64,000 nucleotides of DNA from Cohnella silvisoli (GCF_021190915.1 NZ_JAIOAP010000010.1:62001-126000), one strand, 5' to 3'. Positions 16,863 through 25,219 are shown, numbered from the stretch's first letter. Translations and numbers: made by a program. Notes: generated by a model not told the origin, from the sequence alone.

Positions 16863-18356
16863 ATGAGAATTATCGTAGGTGGAATTTTACAGGAAAGCAA
16901 CACGTTCAGCACCGCTTTGAGTACAATTGAAGATTTCCGTCGTAGTTACTACAAGATTGACGAGCAACTGAAGGTCGTTCAACCGGAAAATAACGAGTTG
17001 AAAGGATTCAACAAAGCAGCAAGCGAGCACGGCGTGGAAGTGTTGCCGACTATTTATACGACAGCGGTTTCCTCCGGGAAAATAAACCGAGCTACATTAA
17101 GCGAACTGAAAAATCTATTATACGAACGTGTGGAACGCTATTTGCCATGCGATGGATTATTACTTGCCATGCACGGAGCCTGGACATCCGAAGATGAGGA
17201 TGATGTAACGGGGGAGATGTTATCCGAGCTGCGCGAGAAAGTCGGTTCCGCAACGCCAATCGTATTGACTCTTGATTCACATGCCAATGTAACCAGGAAA
17301 ATGATCGACAATGTGAATGGAATGATCGGCTACCGGACATTCCCGCATATGGATTTTATAGAGGTAGGCTATAAAGCAGCAAATCTGCTATTTGATATCG
17401 TAACTGGGAAACGCAAACCGCATATGGGCTTCGTGAAGATACCGATGATCGTGCAGGCGGAAAATCATCAAACTTACCGAGGACCTATGGCGGATCTGTG
17501 GAGTGAGGCGAAGGCAGGGGAGCAAAAGTTAGGGCGATTCGATACTTCCCTGTTTGCTGTTCAGCCATGGTTGGACGTGAAGGAAATGGGATGTTCGGTC
17601 GTGACGGTCGGGGAGAATGCGATTGAAGCGCAGAGGGAAGCGGAGAGACTCGCCGAATTGTTCTGGAACAAGAGAAAGGAATTTGAAGTAGATCTGCTCC
17701 GTATTCCGCAAGTGCTGGAGTTGTTGAATAATAGACAGTCGTCCGGGCCTGTCATCATCTCAGATTCGGCGGACAGTCCAAGCGCAGGATCACCAGGCGA
17801 CAGCAATTATGTGTTGCGGCAGTTACTGGAGGCGGGGGCTCAAACCTTACGAACTGTTCTTCTTCCTCTAGTGGATGCGTCGGCAGCTTATTCAGCTGCA
17901 GCAGCCGGAATAGGCAATACAGTACGTTTACAGGTAGGCCATACCATCAGCAGCAATGTGGGACAGCCGCTTGAGATAGAGGCAGTCGTTAGGTTTATCG
18001 GCGATGGGAAGTTCAAATACGGCGCTGGTTTCATCGAGAATCAGGAAGCGGACATGGGTTGCAATGCTGTTGTCGCGATCGGCACCATTTCCCTTCTCCT
18101 CATGGAGAATGCAGTATTCACTGGAGATCCTCAGATGTATCGCAGCGTAGGTCTTGAACCGCTGGAGCATGACCTGGTACTCGTGAAATCCGCCAATCAA
18201 TTTCGTGCGGAATATGAGAAATTGTCGAAGGAAATTTACATCGTGGATACTCCGGGAGCAAGCACGGCTAACTTGAGGTCGCTGTCCTTTCAGCACATTC
18301 AAAGGCCGATGTATCCTTACGATGACTTTGATTGGAGTTGGAATGAAACAACATGA
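16863..18356 (+). CDS. M81-family (MlrC-like) metallopeptidase/hydrolase
   Basis: A 497-residue cytoplasmic protein of the family typified by microcystin-degrading MlrC, a zinc enzyme; most members stand in sugar-acid or amino-compound catabolic clusters and their substrates are unknown. The N-terminus GGILQESNTFS carries the conserved E-[ST]-N-T-F motif; TLDSHANVT and RTFPHMDF supply the D-x-H and H metal ligands expected for the family. The C-terminal MlrC region ends with DTPGASTANLRS. I prefer the ATG at 16863 after AGGGGA; starts at 16830 and 16833 are possible. Its stop codon overlaps the start of a truncated SDR gene as ATGA. The C-terminus closely matches the remnant at 1749-1940. Confidence 0.87.
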   Translation: MRIIVGGILQESNTFSTALSTIEDFRRSYYKIDEQLKVVQPENNELKGFNKAASEHGVEVLPTIYTTAVSSGKINRATLSELKNLLYERVERYLPCDGLLLAMHGAWTSEDEDDVTGEMLSELREKVGSATPIVLTLDSHANVTRKMIDNVNGMIGYRTFPHMDFIEVGYKAANLLFDIVTGKRKPHMGFVKIPMIVQAENHQTYRGPMADLWSEAKAGEQKLGRFDTSLFAVQPWLDVKEMGCSVVTVGENAIEAQREAERLAELFWNKRKEFEVDLLRIPQVLELLNNRQSSGPVIISDSADSPSAGSPGDSNYVLRQLLEAGAQTLRTVLLPLVDASAAYSAAAAGIGNTVRLQVGHTISSNVGQPLEIEAVVRFIGDGKFKYGAGFIENQEADMGCNAVVAIGTISLLLMENAVFTGDPQMYRSVGLEPLEHDLVLVKSANQFRAEYEKLSKEIYIVDTPGASTANLRSLSFQHIQRPMYPYDDFDWSWNETT

Positions 18357-18448
18357 GGTTGAATAATAGAGTTGCTGTCATTACTGGATCTGCAAGGTCG
18401 ATCGGCGCAGCTGTTGCGAAGAGATATGCCAACGCGTTTCAATTCTGA
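18353..18448 (+). pseudogene. N-terminal remnant of a short-chain dehydrogenase gene
   Basis: The ATG at 18353 overlaps the M81 stop codon. The 31-residue frame reads RVAVITGSARSIGAAVAKRY, the start of an SDR Rossmann fold with the T-G-x-x-x-x-I-G cofactor motif, then reaches a TGA with no continuation in any frame up to the iclR promoter. It is therefore the complement of the SDR C-terminal fragment found at 1937-2359. Confidence 0.8.
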
Positions 18449-18623
18449 CGAGAATTGTATGAAGCTGGGAGCTGCCTTATTCGCAGGTATAGCCTTAAAG
18501 CGATTAAGTGGGGAGAAGGATTGAAGAACTTTACAGAACCTTACAGTTGGAGAAAAATATTGCTAATGCCTGTCTATCCATGGTTTAATTCGCACTTGAC
18601 CATTCCCAAAATAGATCTTAGTA

Positions 18624-18640
18624 TGTTCATATAGTGAACA
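18624..18640. promoter_or_regulatory. Candidate IclR-type operator upstream of iclR-like gene
   Basis: TGTTCA-TATAG-TGAACA is a perfect inverted repeat with a 5-bp spacer. The right half overlaps the -35 region of the candidate promoter of the regulator gene, which fits autorepression. The identical half-sites with the identical 5-bp spacing recur at 20678-20694. Confidence 0.65.
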
Positions 18641-18664
18641 TGTTGTGATATTTTGAGTTATACT
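18635..18664 (+). promoter_or_regulatory. Candidate promoter of the iclR-like gene
   Basis: TGAACA at 18635-18640, an 18-bp spacer and TATACT at 18659-18664 form a plausible sigma-A promoter, overlapped by the operator-like repeat. The start codon follows about 40 bp downstream. Confidence 0.45.
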
Positions 18665-18702
18665 TATCTCAACAAGCTTATCTTACAAGGAGTGGTCATG
18701 TA

Positions 18703-19482
18703 GTGTCTCAGAAAACCCAAATACAATCCGTTTCGCGGGCCTGTTTAATTTTACAATTATTGAGTGTCAATAAGGATGGACTGACAGCCATAGAGGTGAG
18801 CCAGTATTTGAATTTAAATCGCAGTACTGCCCACCATTTACTGTCAACACTGCAATCACACGAATTCATCAGTATGAATTTAAGCGGCAAGTATCAGATT
18901 GGTTCTGCAATTGGGGATATGGCACAAGGAATTTCGGATACTACTTTGCGAAATATTGTCCATGGAATGCTGCTTGAATTGGTCAACGTGACGGGAGAAA
19001 CCTGTTATCTGGCTGTGTTTAATAATGGAGTAACTATAATTGATACTGTGCTGGGTGTAGGGGCACTCAGGGTTGTTCAGGTTTTCCTACATCAGGATAG
19101 ACCCGCCTATTTGCATGCCCGCTCTTCGGGGAAATTATTTTTGTCCACATTATCTGATAATGATTTGCAGGCCTATATTCACGAGAATCCGTTAATTGCT
19201 CTTAATGACAAAACCATTGCGTCCGAGCAGGCACTAATCAGTGAGCTTGAGTTAGTTAGGAGAAACGGGTATGCAACAGACCGGGAAGAGTTTATGACAG
19301 GGATTGATTGCTATGGTTTTCCAATCGTTGTGGAAGGGAAGCTTATTGGCTGTGTAACGACTTCCTTTCCTTCTGCGCTAAAAGAAAAGCATGCCATGAT
19401 TAAGCAGGCACTGGAACAGATCACCCAGCGTTTTAATCATTTATTTCAGGAGAATTCCTCTGATTTACTTTTGAAAAAATAA
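18703..19482 (+). CDS. IclR-family transcriptional regulator
   Basis: A 259-residue regulator. Residues about 8-65 are a winged helix-turn-helix (SVSRACLILQLLSV, LNLNRSTAHHLLSTL), and residues about 80-250 the IclR effector-binding domain, with YLHARSSGKLFLSTL and YATDREEFMTGIDCYGFPI. It starts at GTG 18703 behind ACAAGGAGTGG; the nearby ATG at 18697 is followed at once by a stop. The inverted repeat in its own promoter and the matching one inside the promoter region at 20634-20713 indicate that it controls both itself and the operon from 20945 onward. The effector is probably a pathway acid, as is common in the family. Confidence 0.92.
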   Translation: MSQKTQIQSVSRACLILQLLSVNKDGLTAIEVSQYLNLNRSTAHHLLSTLQSHEFISMNLSGKYQIGSAIGDMAQGISDTTLRNIVHGMLLELVNVTGETCYLAVFNNGVTIIDTVLGVGALRVVQVFLHQDRPAYLHARSSGKLFLSTLSDNDLQAYIHENPLIALNDKTIASEQALISELELVRRNGYATDREEFMTGIDCYGFPIVVEGKLIGCVTTSFPSALKEKHAMIKQALEQITQRFNHLFQENSSDLLLKK

Positions 19483-19500
19483 AATGAAGGGAAGGTGATT

Positions 19501-20637
19501 ATGATGCAGGAAACAATCCGCAGCATTAATGCGCGAAACATTGTGGTTCCATTGGAGCAACCCTTGTGGATTGGGGGCAACACGATACAAAAAAGAGATT
19601 ATTGTTTGGTTGAAATTACAACGACTATGGATAGGAAGGGATATTCACTGGGCTTCTCCAGAGGAGGAGATTTAAGCTCAGCTATGATTCAGGAAATGGC
19701 TCCCCACATAATGAAGTGTAATATTGACGATACGGAAAAAATATGGGAGATCATGTATAATAGTCAAAAATTAAATGGTAGACAAGGGTTTATGATGCGT
19801 GCACTAAGCTTGCTGGATATCGCCTTATGGGATTTGAAAGCCAAGAAGGCGGGTCTCCCACTACATACGATGCTTGGCGGATACCGTGAATCCATTCCTC
19901 TTTTAATGGCAGGCGGTTATTATGCTGACAATAAGGGCTTGGAGCAGCTTTGCGAAGAATTTACGGGCTATGTGGAAAAAGGCTTCAAGCATTTGAAGCT
20001 AATGGTAGGTGGCGTTTCGATGGAAGAAGATTTTGAGCGTTTTGTAGCCGTAAGAAAAAGTCTTCCTGACTCCATATCCTTAGGTATTGATGCCAATGGA
20101 GCTTGGAACGATGTCAAAGCAGTCCAGCGCTGGATTGAAAAAGCAGAGATCGCAACGGGCGGAATTGCCTTTGTTGAGGAGCCTTTGCCCCCGGAACAAA
20201 TGGAAGGGATTTCGTATTTGCGGAATAACCTGTCTATGCCCATTGCTGTTGGGGAATTTCTGGCAGGCAGGTGGATCTTCAGACAATACATAAGCAGCGG
20301 ATGTATAGATATTGTTCGAGCAGATGCAACTCTTTGTGGGGGGATTACGGAATGGAAAAGAATCGCTGCTTTGGCGGATTCCTCTAACCTTTCGTTGTTC
20401 CCTCACTATTTTTCATCGATCCATTTCCATTTGGGAATGGCATTTCCAGGATGCAGGATGATCGAAGTTGTATCTACGGAAAATAGAAACAGCAGCTTTC
20501 ATCTTATTGCAGGTACCAGCTATGAATTGAGGGATGGAATGGCTTATCCCAAACATCTGCCTGGGTTAGGTTTGACCCTGGACGATTCATTTGTAGAATC
20601 GCATACGACTAAGCTTGTCTCTACAGATTCATATTGA
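19501..20637 (+). CDS. Mandelate racemase/muconate lactonizing enzyme family protein (enolase superfamily)
   Basis: Enolase-superfamily enzymes abstract a proton alpha to a carboxylate and act as acid-sugar dehydratases, cycloisomerases or racemases. The 378-residue protein has the capping domain (residues 1-120) and a barrel with HLKLMVGG holding the base Lys, metal ligands Asp in GIDANGAW, Glu in FVEEPLPPE and Glu in AVGEFLAGR, and the barrel-end His in LFPHYFSS. This residue set fits the MR subgroup. It starts 18 bp after the iclR-like gene, at ATG 19501 or 19504 behind GGGAAGGTG, so the two are probably co-transcribed. The substrate is unknown but should feed the operon that follows. Confidence 0.88.
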   Translation: MMQETIRSINARNIVVPLEQPLWIGGNTIQKRDYCLVEITTTMDRKGYSLGFSRGGDLSSAMIQEMAPHIMKCNIDDTEKIWEIMYNSQKLNGRQGFMMRALSLLDIALWDLKAKKAGLPLHTMLGGYRESIPLLMAGGYYADNKGLEQLCEEFTGYVEKGFKHLKLMVGGVSMEEDFERFVAVRKSLPDSISLGIDANGAWNDVKAVQRWIEKAEIATGGIAFVEEPLPPEQMEGISYLRNNLSMPIAVGEFLAGRWIFRQYISSGCIDIVRADATLCGGITEWKRIAALADSSNLSLFPHYFSSIHFHLGMAFPGCRMIEVVSTENRNSSFHLIAGTSYELRDGMAYPKHLPGLGLTLDDSFVESHTTKLVSTDSY

Positions 20638-20662
20638 CATTTAATTTTGCAGACGATATGAT
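20634..20662 (+). promoter_or_regulatory. Near-consensus sigma-A promoter of the M81/BKACE/2-oxoacid dehydrogenase operon
   Basis: TTGACA (20634-20639), a 17-bp spacer and TATGAT (20657-20662) make one of the best promoters in the window. The -35 overlaps the stop codon of the enolase-superfamily gene. The expected start near 20669 falls inside the large palindrome, so a bound repressor would block initiation. Confidence 0.7.
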
Positions 20663-20721
20663 GTTCAAATAATGATATGTTCATAATATGAACATATCAT
20701 TATTTGAACATCAATTTTTTT
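20659..20721. promoter_or_regulatory. 55-bp perfect palindrome (operator, possibly also terminator)
   Basis: Bases 20659-20713 form a perfect inverted repeat of 27-bp arms around a single central base (20686). It holds four half-sites: TGTTCA at 20662-20667 and 20678-20683, and TGAACA at 20689-20694 and 20705-20710. The inner pair repeats the TGTTCA-N5-TGAACA arrangement found at the iclR-like promoter. Seven T (20715-20721) follow the right arm, so read-through RNA from the upstream gene could form a terminator, although the stem is A/T-rich. Transcripts starting near 20669 would lack the outer left arm. Confidence 0.75.
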
Positions 20722-20751
20722 GGAATCTGGGGAGGAAGTGTATGGGGAGTC

Positions 20752-20885
20752 TCAGCGGGAAAGTTGAACCCGGAAGATACCATGGAAGGCACCTATACTA
20801 TTTCAAGCTTAGCTTCTTTTGATATTGAAGAGTTTGTAGCTTTAATCAATCCACCTGAGGCAGGCATTCTCGCTATCGGCTTTAG
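20752..20885 (+). pseudogene. Remnant of a 2-oxoacid dehydrogenase E2 (acyltransferase) gene
   Basis: An open frame from 20704 to 20943 has no domain of its own except a stretch of about 45 residues, TYTISSLASFDIEEFVALIN followed by PPEAGILAIG, which matches the intact E2 encoded at 29787-30926 (TFTISSLASFDIAEFTALIN, PPEAGILAVG). The lipoyl domain, the subunit-binding domain and the catalytic HRPLDG motif are all missing. It lies between the palindrome and the M81 gene, so it forms part of the leader of the operon message. It is not expected to give a working enzyme. Confidence 0.78.
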
Positions 20886-20944
20886 AGAGCGACCGATGGA
20901 CAATCGTGCAGAAAAGAGCTTTTGTATGGGAGGGAAGAAATGAA

Positions 20945-22414
20945 ATGAGTATCAGCGATTATAAGATTGCGGTTGCAGGTATTTTTCACGAGACGAATAC
21001 ATTTGCTCCAGGTTTGACAGGGGAGGCAGCATTTCGCGAAGAATGGATTGTTGGATACGAGGCTTTTGCCAAAGAATACAGCGGCACACGCACTACAATG
21101 GGAGGTCTCCTCGAAGTATCAAAAGTGCACGGAGCGAAGCTGTTACCCGGCTTCTATACGGCGGCACTACCAAGCGGCATTGTTGCAAGTCCTTTGGATA
21201 ACAGGCTCATTGAGACGATGTTGGAATCCATTGATACAAATGCAGACGGACTGGTGCTGATCATGCATGGAGCGATGGTTTCTGAGAATTATCCTGATTT
21301 TGAAGGGGAATGTTTACGCAGACTTCGTGGAAGATTTGGAAGTGACTTTCCGATTGTATTGACGATTGATCTTCATGCTAATATTTCCGAGCAAATGGCT
21401 GCTCTTTCTGATGTAATTGTGATCTATGATACCTATCCGCACATCGATATGTATGAACGTGGCGTCGAGGCATACGAGCTGCTGGTCCGTATGCTTCGTG
21501 GAGAAATTCGTCCCTGCCAGGCTTATGTTCATACAGGAATGCTGCTTGTTCCCCAAGTTATGATAACGGATGAGGGCAGCATGAAAGTGCTGAGAGACAG
21601 GGCGGTTGAGATGGAAAAGAACGACAAAGTGCTGAATGTGTCTGTAGCAGGAGGGTTCCCGTACAGTGACGTACAAGACGCGGGTATGTCGTTCGTTGTA
21701 ACGACGGATGGAGACAGTGTGCTGGCAAAGCAATATGCAGCAGAATTAAAGAGCTTAGCTATTGAACGGAGGGAAACCTTTAATGTTGCTTACTGGTCTC
21801 CCAGTGAAGCTATTGAGCAGGCGCTGTCTGAACCGGAAGGACCTGTTATCTTGGTGGAAGGCTCCGATAATGTAGGGGGAGGTGCCCCTGCAGATGCGAC
21901 ACATCTGCTTGAGCACCTGCTGGATTTGCCGGAACGCGCTTTAATCGTGATCCGTGATCCCGAAGCTGTAAAGATCGCCTCAGCCATCGGTATTGGTGGC
22001 GATTTTACTAGTCTTGTGGGCGGAAAAAGCGATACGCTTCACGGTAAACCAGTACATATCCACGGGAAGGTTCGTCTTTTGTTCGACGGATTCTATCATA
22101 ACATAGGTCCTTTCAGAGCTGGTCAGTCAGCAGACATGGGAATAACTGCGGTAGTTGAATCCGGAAATCTGACAATAGTACTCACGGAAAAGCGCATGGC
22201 ACCTTGGGATTTAGGGCATATCCGCTATGCTGGACTTTGGCCGACTGATTTCAAGATCATTGTCGTTAAATCAGCCGTCGCTTGGCAAACAGCATTTGGC
22301 ACTTTCGCCAAACGCGTCCTAAACATCGATACACCGGGCTGCTGCAGTGCCAATTTACAGCATTTCCAGTATGAACATGCCAAAGGGCTGATTGCTCCCA
22401 TTTCACATGACTAA
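20945..22414 (+). CDS. Second M81-family (MlrC-like) metallopeptidase/hydrolase
   Basis: A 489-residue member of the same family as the protein at 16863-18356 but clearly diverged from it. It shows AGIFHETNTFAPG at the N-terminus, the metal motif TIDLHANIS with D-x-H, the second His in DTYPHIDMYERG and the C-terminal IDTPGCCSANLQ. Start at ATG 20945 behind GGGAGGGAAG, which excludes the 13-residue upstream extension. It is the first gene of the IclR-controlled operon. Members of this family may act on amide, ester or lactone bonds; here a hydrolytic opening step of the pathway substrate is plausible but unproven. Confidence 0.86.
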   Translation: MSISDYKIAVAGIFHETNTFAPGLTGEAAFREEWIVGYEAFAKEYSGTRTTMGGLLEVSKVHGAKLLPGFYTAALPSGIVASPLDNRLIETMLESIDTNADGLVLIMHGAMVSENYPDFEGECLRRLRGRFGSDFPIVLTIDLHANISEQMAALSDVIVIYDTYPHIDMYERGVEAYELLVRMLRGEIRPCQAYVHTGMLLVPQVMITDEGSMKVLRDRAVEMEKNDKVLNVSVAGGFPYSDVQDAGMSFVVTTDGDSVLAKQYAAELKSLAIERRETFNVAYWSPSEAIEQALSEPEGPVILVEGSDNVGGGAPADATHLLEHLLDLPERALIVIRDPEAVKIASAIGIGGDFTSLVGGKSDTLHGKPVHIHGKVRLLFDGFYHNIGPFRAGQSADMGITAVVESGNLTIVLTEKRMAPWDLGHIRYAGLWPTDFKIIVVKSAVAWQTAFGTFAKRVLNIDTPGCCSANLQHFQYEHAKGLIAPISHD

Positions 22415-22523
22415 CAGGGAGTGCAGTGTAAATATACAATAAAGTGCGTGCATATCGACGGAATGAGTGGAAGGGCCCTGCAGACTGCCAATCCCTATCA
22501 TCCTCATAAGGAAGGTGAATAAG

Positions 22524-23369
22524 ATGGAGAAAGTAATGATTACGGTTGCAACGACAGGCGCGTTCCCGTCAAAGGAACAAAATCCGAATATCCCCCTGAC
22601 ACCAAAGGAGATTGCGGACGATGTTTATGAATGTTGGAAAGCCGGAGCCGCAATTGCACATGTGCATGTGCGAGATGATGAAGGAAAAGGCACGATGAGT
22701 TTAGCGAAATTCCAAGAGACGGTGCAACTGATTCGCAGCCGGTGTGATATTGTGCTGAATTTGACAACCTCAGGCGATTTGAATGCTGCGGATGATGAGA
22801 GATTAGCTCATTTGGTCGAATTAAAGCCTGAAATGGCATCCTATGATGCAGGAACAATGAATTGGATGCATGACACGTTGTTCGTTAACCATCCTCATTT
22901 TCTAGAGAAGCTGGGAAGAACGACGATGGAGAATAACATTAAGCCTGAGATAGAGATTATGGATGCAGGAATGGTTTATAATGCCCTTCATTACATTAAC
23001 AAGGGAGTTCTTCATTCTCCTGGACATTACCAGTTTGTCATGGGAGTGCCTGGTGGAATAGGGGCTACGATCAAGAACCTCGTTTTTTTAAGAGGCTTGA
23101 TCCCAGGAGATTCGACATGGTCTGCATTTGGGGTAGGCAGACATCATCTTCCGATCCTGTTTGCAACCCTCGCAATGGGAGGCCATGTCAGAGTGGGAAT
23201 GGAAGATAATATCTTTTATGCAAAGAACAGACTCGCTAAATCAAATGCAGAATTTGTAGAGCGGGCATCAAGACTCATTAGGGAGGCAGGCAAAGAAGTC
23301 GCTACACCGGATGAAGCTAGACAGATATTGAACTTGCCTAACAATGGAGAAAGAAGAATGTTGTTGTGA
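22524..23369 (+). CDS. BKACE-family (3-keto-5-aminohexanoate cleavage type) enzyme
   Basis: BKACE enzymes condense a beta-keto acid with acetyl-CoA and split it into acetoacetate and a new acyl-CoA, using a zinc ion. The 281-residue protein shows TVATTGAFPS at the start, the metal-binding HVHVRDDEG motif, NLTTSGD, MDAGMV and the late RVGMEDNIFY with the third ligand Glu, all as in the family (DUF849). ATG 22524 follows AAGGAAGGTG; an earlier in-frame start at 22467 lacks a site. Its stop overlaps the next gene as GTGA, so coupling with the dehydrogenase is tight. This pairing of a hydroxy-acid dehydrogenase with a BKACE enzyme recalls carnitine or lysine-fermentation pathways, but the substrate here is not known. 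Confidence 0.88.
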   Translation: MEKVMITVATTGAFPSKEQNPNIPLTPKEIADDVYECWKAGAAIAHVHVRDDEGKGTMSLAKFQETVQLIRSRCDIVLNLTTSGDLNAADDERLAHLVELKPEMASYDAGTMNWMHDTLFVNHPHFLEKLGRTTMENNIKPEIEIMDAGMVYNALHYINKGVLHSPGHYQFVMGVPGGIGATIKNLVFLRGLIPGDSTWSAFGVGRHHLPILFATLAMGGHVRVGMEDNIFYAKNRLAKSNAEFVERASRLIREAGKEVATPDEARQILNLPNNGERRMLL

Positions 23370-24310
23370 TACAGGACATCGCTGTTATAGGTGCTGGGAC
23401 GCTAGGACATGGCATTGCAGAAACTTTTGCAAGGTATGGTTATCCTGTTAATTTGTATGACAGCGACGAGATCAGACTCACCTCAGCTCTAGATGAAATT
23501 AGAGATGAACTAGAATTATTGGCTGAAGAAAATGTGATTGGCTATGAGGAGATAACGCCAGCAATCGATCGCATTCATTTATTCACAGATTTGAAACAGA
23601 CAGTCCAAGATCGTGATTATGTCATTGAAGCTATTCCAGATATTTTAGAGCTTAAACAACAACTATTTCAGCAGCTGGACCACGATTGTCTTCCGCACAC
23701 CATCTTCGCGAGTAATACGTCCAGTTTGAAACTTGCGGAGCTCATGCAGTTGGTAAGCGATGAACGCAAAGAGCGGATGATCATAAATCACTGGTTTAAT
23801 CCCGGTCATCTGATGCCCATTGTGGAACTATCTTACTTCGGAAATATGCCTGAGCCTATTTATTCAGAAGTCGAGGAGCTCTACAAGTCGATTGATAAAC
23901 AGACTGTGAAAGTACGAAGAGATGTTCCAGGACTCATTGCCAATCGCATTCAACAAGCCATAGCTCGAGAGGTTTTTTCCATTATCGAATTAGGGATCGC
24001 ATCCCCAGAGGATGTAGATAAAGCATTAAAGTTCGGGCCGGCTTTCAGATATGCGACAACAGGGCAGCTGGAAATTGCTGATTTAGGCGGTCTGGATCTA
24101 TGGTGCACGGTAGGGGATAGATTGTTGAAAGATATGGATCATTCACGTTCCTCCAATAAACTATTGAGAAAAAAAGTAGACGAGGGAAAGCTGGGCGTCA
24201 AGTCCGGAGAAGGTTTTTATAAATACGATAATGAGGATATCGCAGCAGCAAAGAGAAGATTGGCCCAAAAGTTAATTCAACAGCTGAAAACCTCAAACCA
24301 TTACATCTGA
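23366..24310 (+). CDS. 3-hydroxyacyl-CoA dehydrogenase-family protein (L-carnitine/L-gulonate dehydrogenase-like)
   Basis: A 314-residue NAD-dependent beta-hydroxy acid dehydrogenase. It has the Rossmann motif IGAGTLGHGIAE, the SNTSSLKLAEL segment and, in place of the typical H-F-x-N-P-x-x-x-M-x-L-V-E-V, the variant NHWFNPGHLMPIVELS, which is more typical of the carnitine and gulonate dehydrogenase branch than of fatty-acid HADs. The C-terminal domain has VPGLIANRIQQAIAREVFSI. Start GTG at 23366 overlaps the BKACE stop. It probably produces the beta-keto acid that BKACE cleaves; this functional link is inferred from overlap and chemistry. Confidence 0.85.
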   Translation: MIQDIAVIGAGTLGHGIAETFARYGYPVNLYDSDEIRLTSALDEIRDELELLAEENVIGYEEITPAIDRIHLFTDLKQTVQDRDYVIEAIPDILELKQQLFQQLDHDCLPHTIFASNTSSLKLAELMQLVSDERKERMIINHWFNPGHLMPIVELSYFGNMPEPIYSEVEELYKSIDKQTVKVRRDVPGLIANRIQQAIAREVFSIIELGIASPEDVDKALKFGPAFRYATTGQLEIADLGGLDLWCTVGDRLLKDMDHSRSSNKLLRKKVDEGKLGVKSGEGFYKYDNEDIAAAKRRLAQKLIQQLKTSNHYI

Positions 24311-24350
24311 CTCATTATGTTACCAGCGAAGAAATGAGGACGTTTAATTC

Positions 24351-25202
24351 ATGAACATCCAAAGGTTGATGGTGGTTGGGGGAGGGCAGATGGGCAGCGG
24401 CATTGTCCAAGTTGCTGCTGATGCAGGAATTAACGTCATTTTATATGATATCGATCCTGTCTTTTCACAAAAAGGGTTAACTACGATTCGGAATAATCTG
24501 GTCCGAGAGGTAGAAAAGAGTCGCAAGTCTCAAGCGGAGATTGATTCTATTCTAGCCCGAATCTCTCTATCCAGTGACTTGGAAGATGGACAAAACGCAG
24601 ATCTTGTTATTGAAGCCATCGTGGAGAACTTACAAATAAAATCGGAGCTCTTCAAAAAATTGGACAAGATCTGCCCACAGCACGCCATACTTGCCAGTAA
24701 TACGTCATCGCTTGGGATTACGGAGATTGCCTCCTTTACGAAACGTCCAGAACAAGTCATCGGCATGCATTATATGAATCCGGTCCCTGTGATGAAACTG
24801 GTTGAGGTCATCCGCGGATTACGTACATCCGATGAGACGTACCTCCGCGTTGAGAATCTGGCTAAGCGGATGGACAAAGTACCGATAGAAGTGAATGATT
24901 TCCCGGGATTCGTATCGAATCGAATTCTGCTCTCCATGATTAATGAAGCAGTCTATTGTGTCTACGAGGGAGTCGCAACAAAGGAAGCGATAGATGAAGT
25001 CACGAGACTCGGGATGAACCATCCGATGGGACCTTTAGCACTAGCCGATTTTATCGGCTTAGATACATGCTTGGCAATCATGGAAGTTCTTCACGAAGGC
25101 TTTGGGGATTCCAAGTATCGGCCTTGCCCGCTGCTTCGCAAGTATGTGGCGGCCGGATGGTTGGGCAAAAAGTCTGGTCGAGGTTTTTACGAATACGAGT
25201 AG
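24351..25202 (+). CDS. 3-hydroxybutyryl-CoA dehydrogenase-like protein
   Basis: A 283-residue NAD-dependent dehydrogenase of classical Hbd length. The cofactor motif is VGGGQMGSGIVQ; catalytic-region motifs are SNTSSLGITEIA and MHYMNPVPVMKLVEVI, where the His belongs to the His-Glu pair; the C-terminal domain has FPGFVSNRILLSMINEA and ends with GWLGKKSGRGFYEY. It differs from the preceding gene in being the true acyl-CoA type. It begins 40 bp after the previous stop, behind GAAGAAATGAGGACG. A role in oxidising a hydroxyacyl-CoA intermediate or in metabolising the acetoacetyl unit made by BKACE is plausible. Confidence 0.9.
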   Translation: MNIQRLMVVGGGQMGSGIVQVAADAGINVILYDIDPVFSQKGLTTIRNNLVREVEKSRKSQAEIDSILARISLSSDLEDGQNADLVIEAIVENLQIKSELFKKLDKICPQHAILASNTSSLGITEIASFTKRPEQVIGMHYMNPVPVMKLVEVIRGLRTSDETYLRVENLAKRMDKVPIEVNDFPGFVSNRILLSMINEAVYCVYEGVATKEAIDEVTRLGMNHPMGPLALADFIGLDTCLAIMEVLHEGFGDSKYRPCPLLRKYVAAGWLGKKSGRGFYEYE

Positions 25203-25219
25203 AATGCCATTCAGGCATT
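25203..25219 (+). repeat. Short hairpin after the Hbd-like gene
   Basis: AATGCC (25203-25208) and GGCATT (25214-25219) pair around ATTCA. The stem is only 6 bp and no T run follows; I do not call it a terminator. The rest of the 90-bp gap shows nothing clear. Confidence 0.25.
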
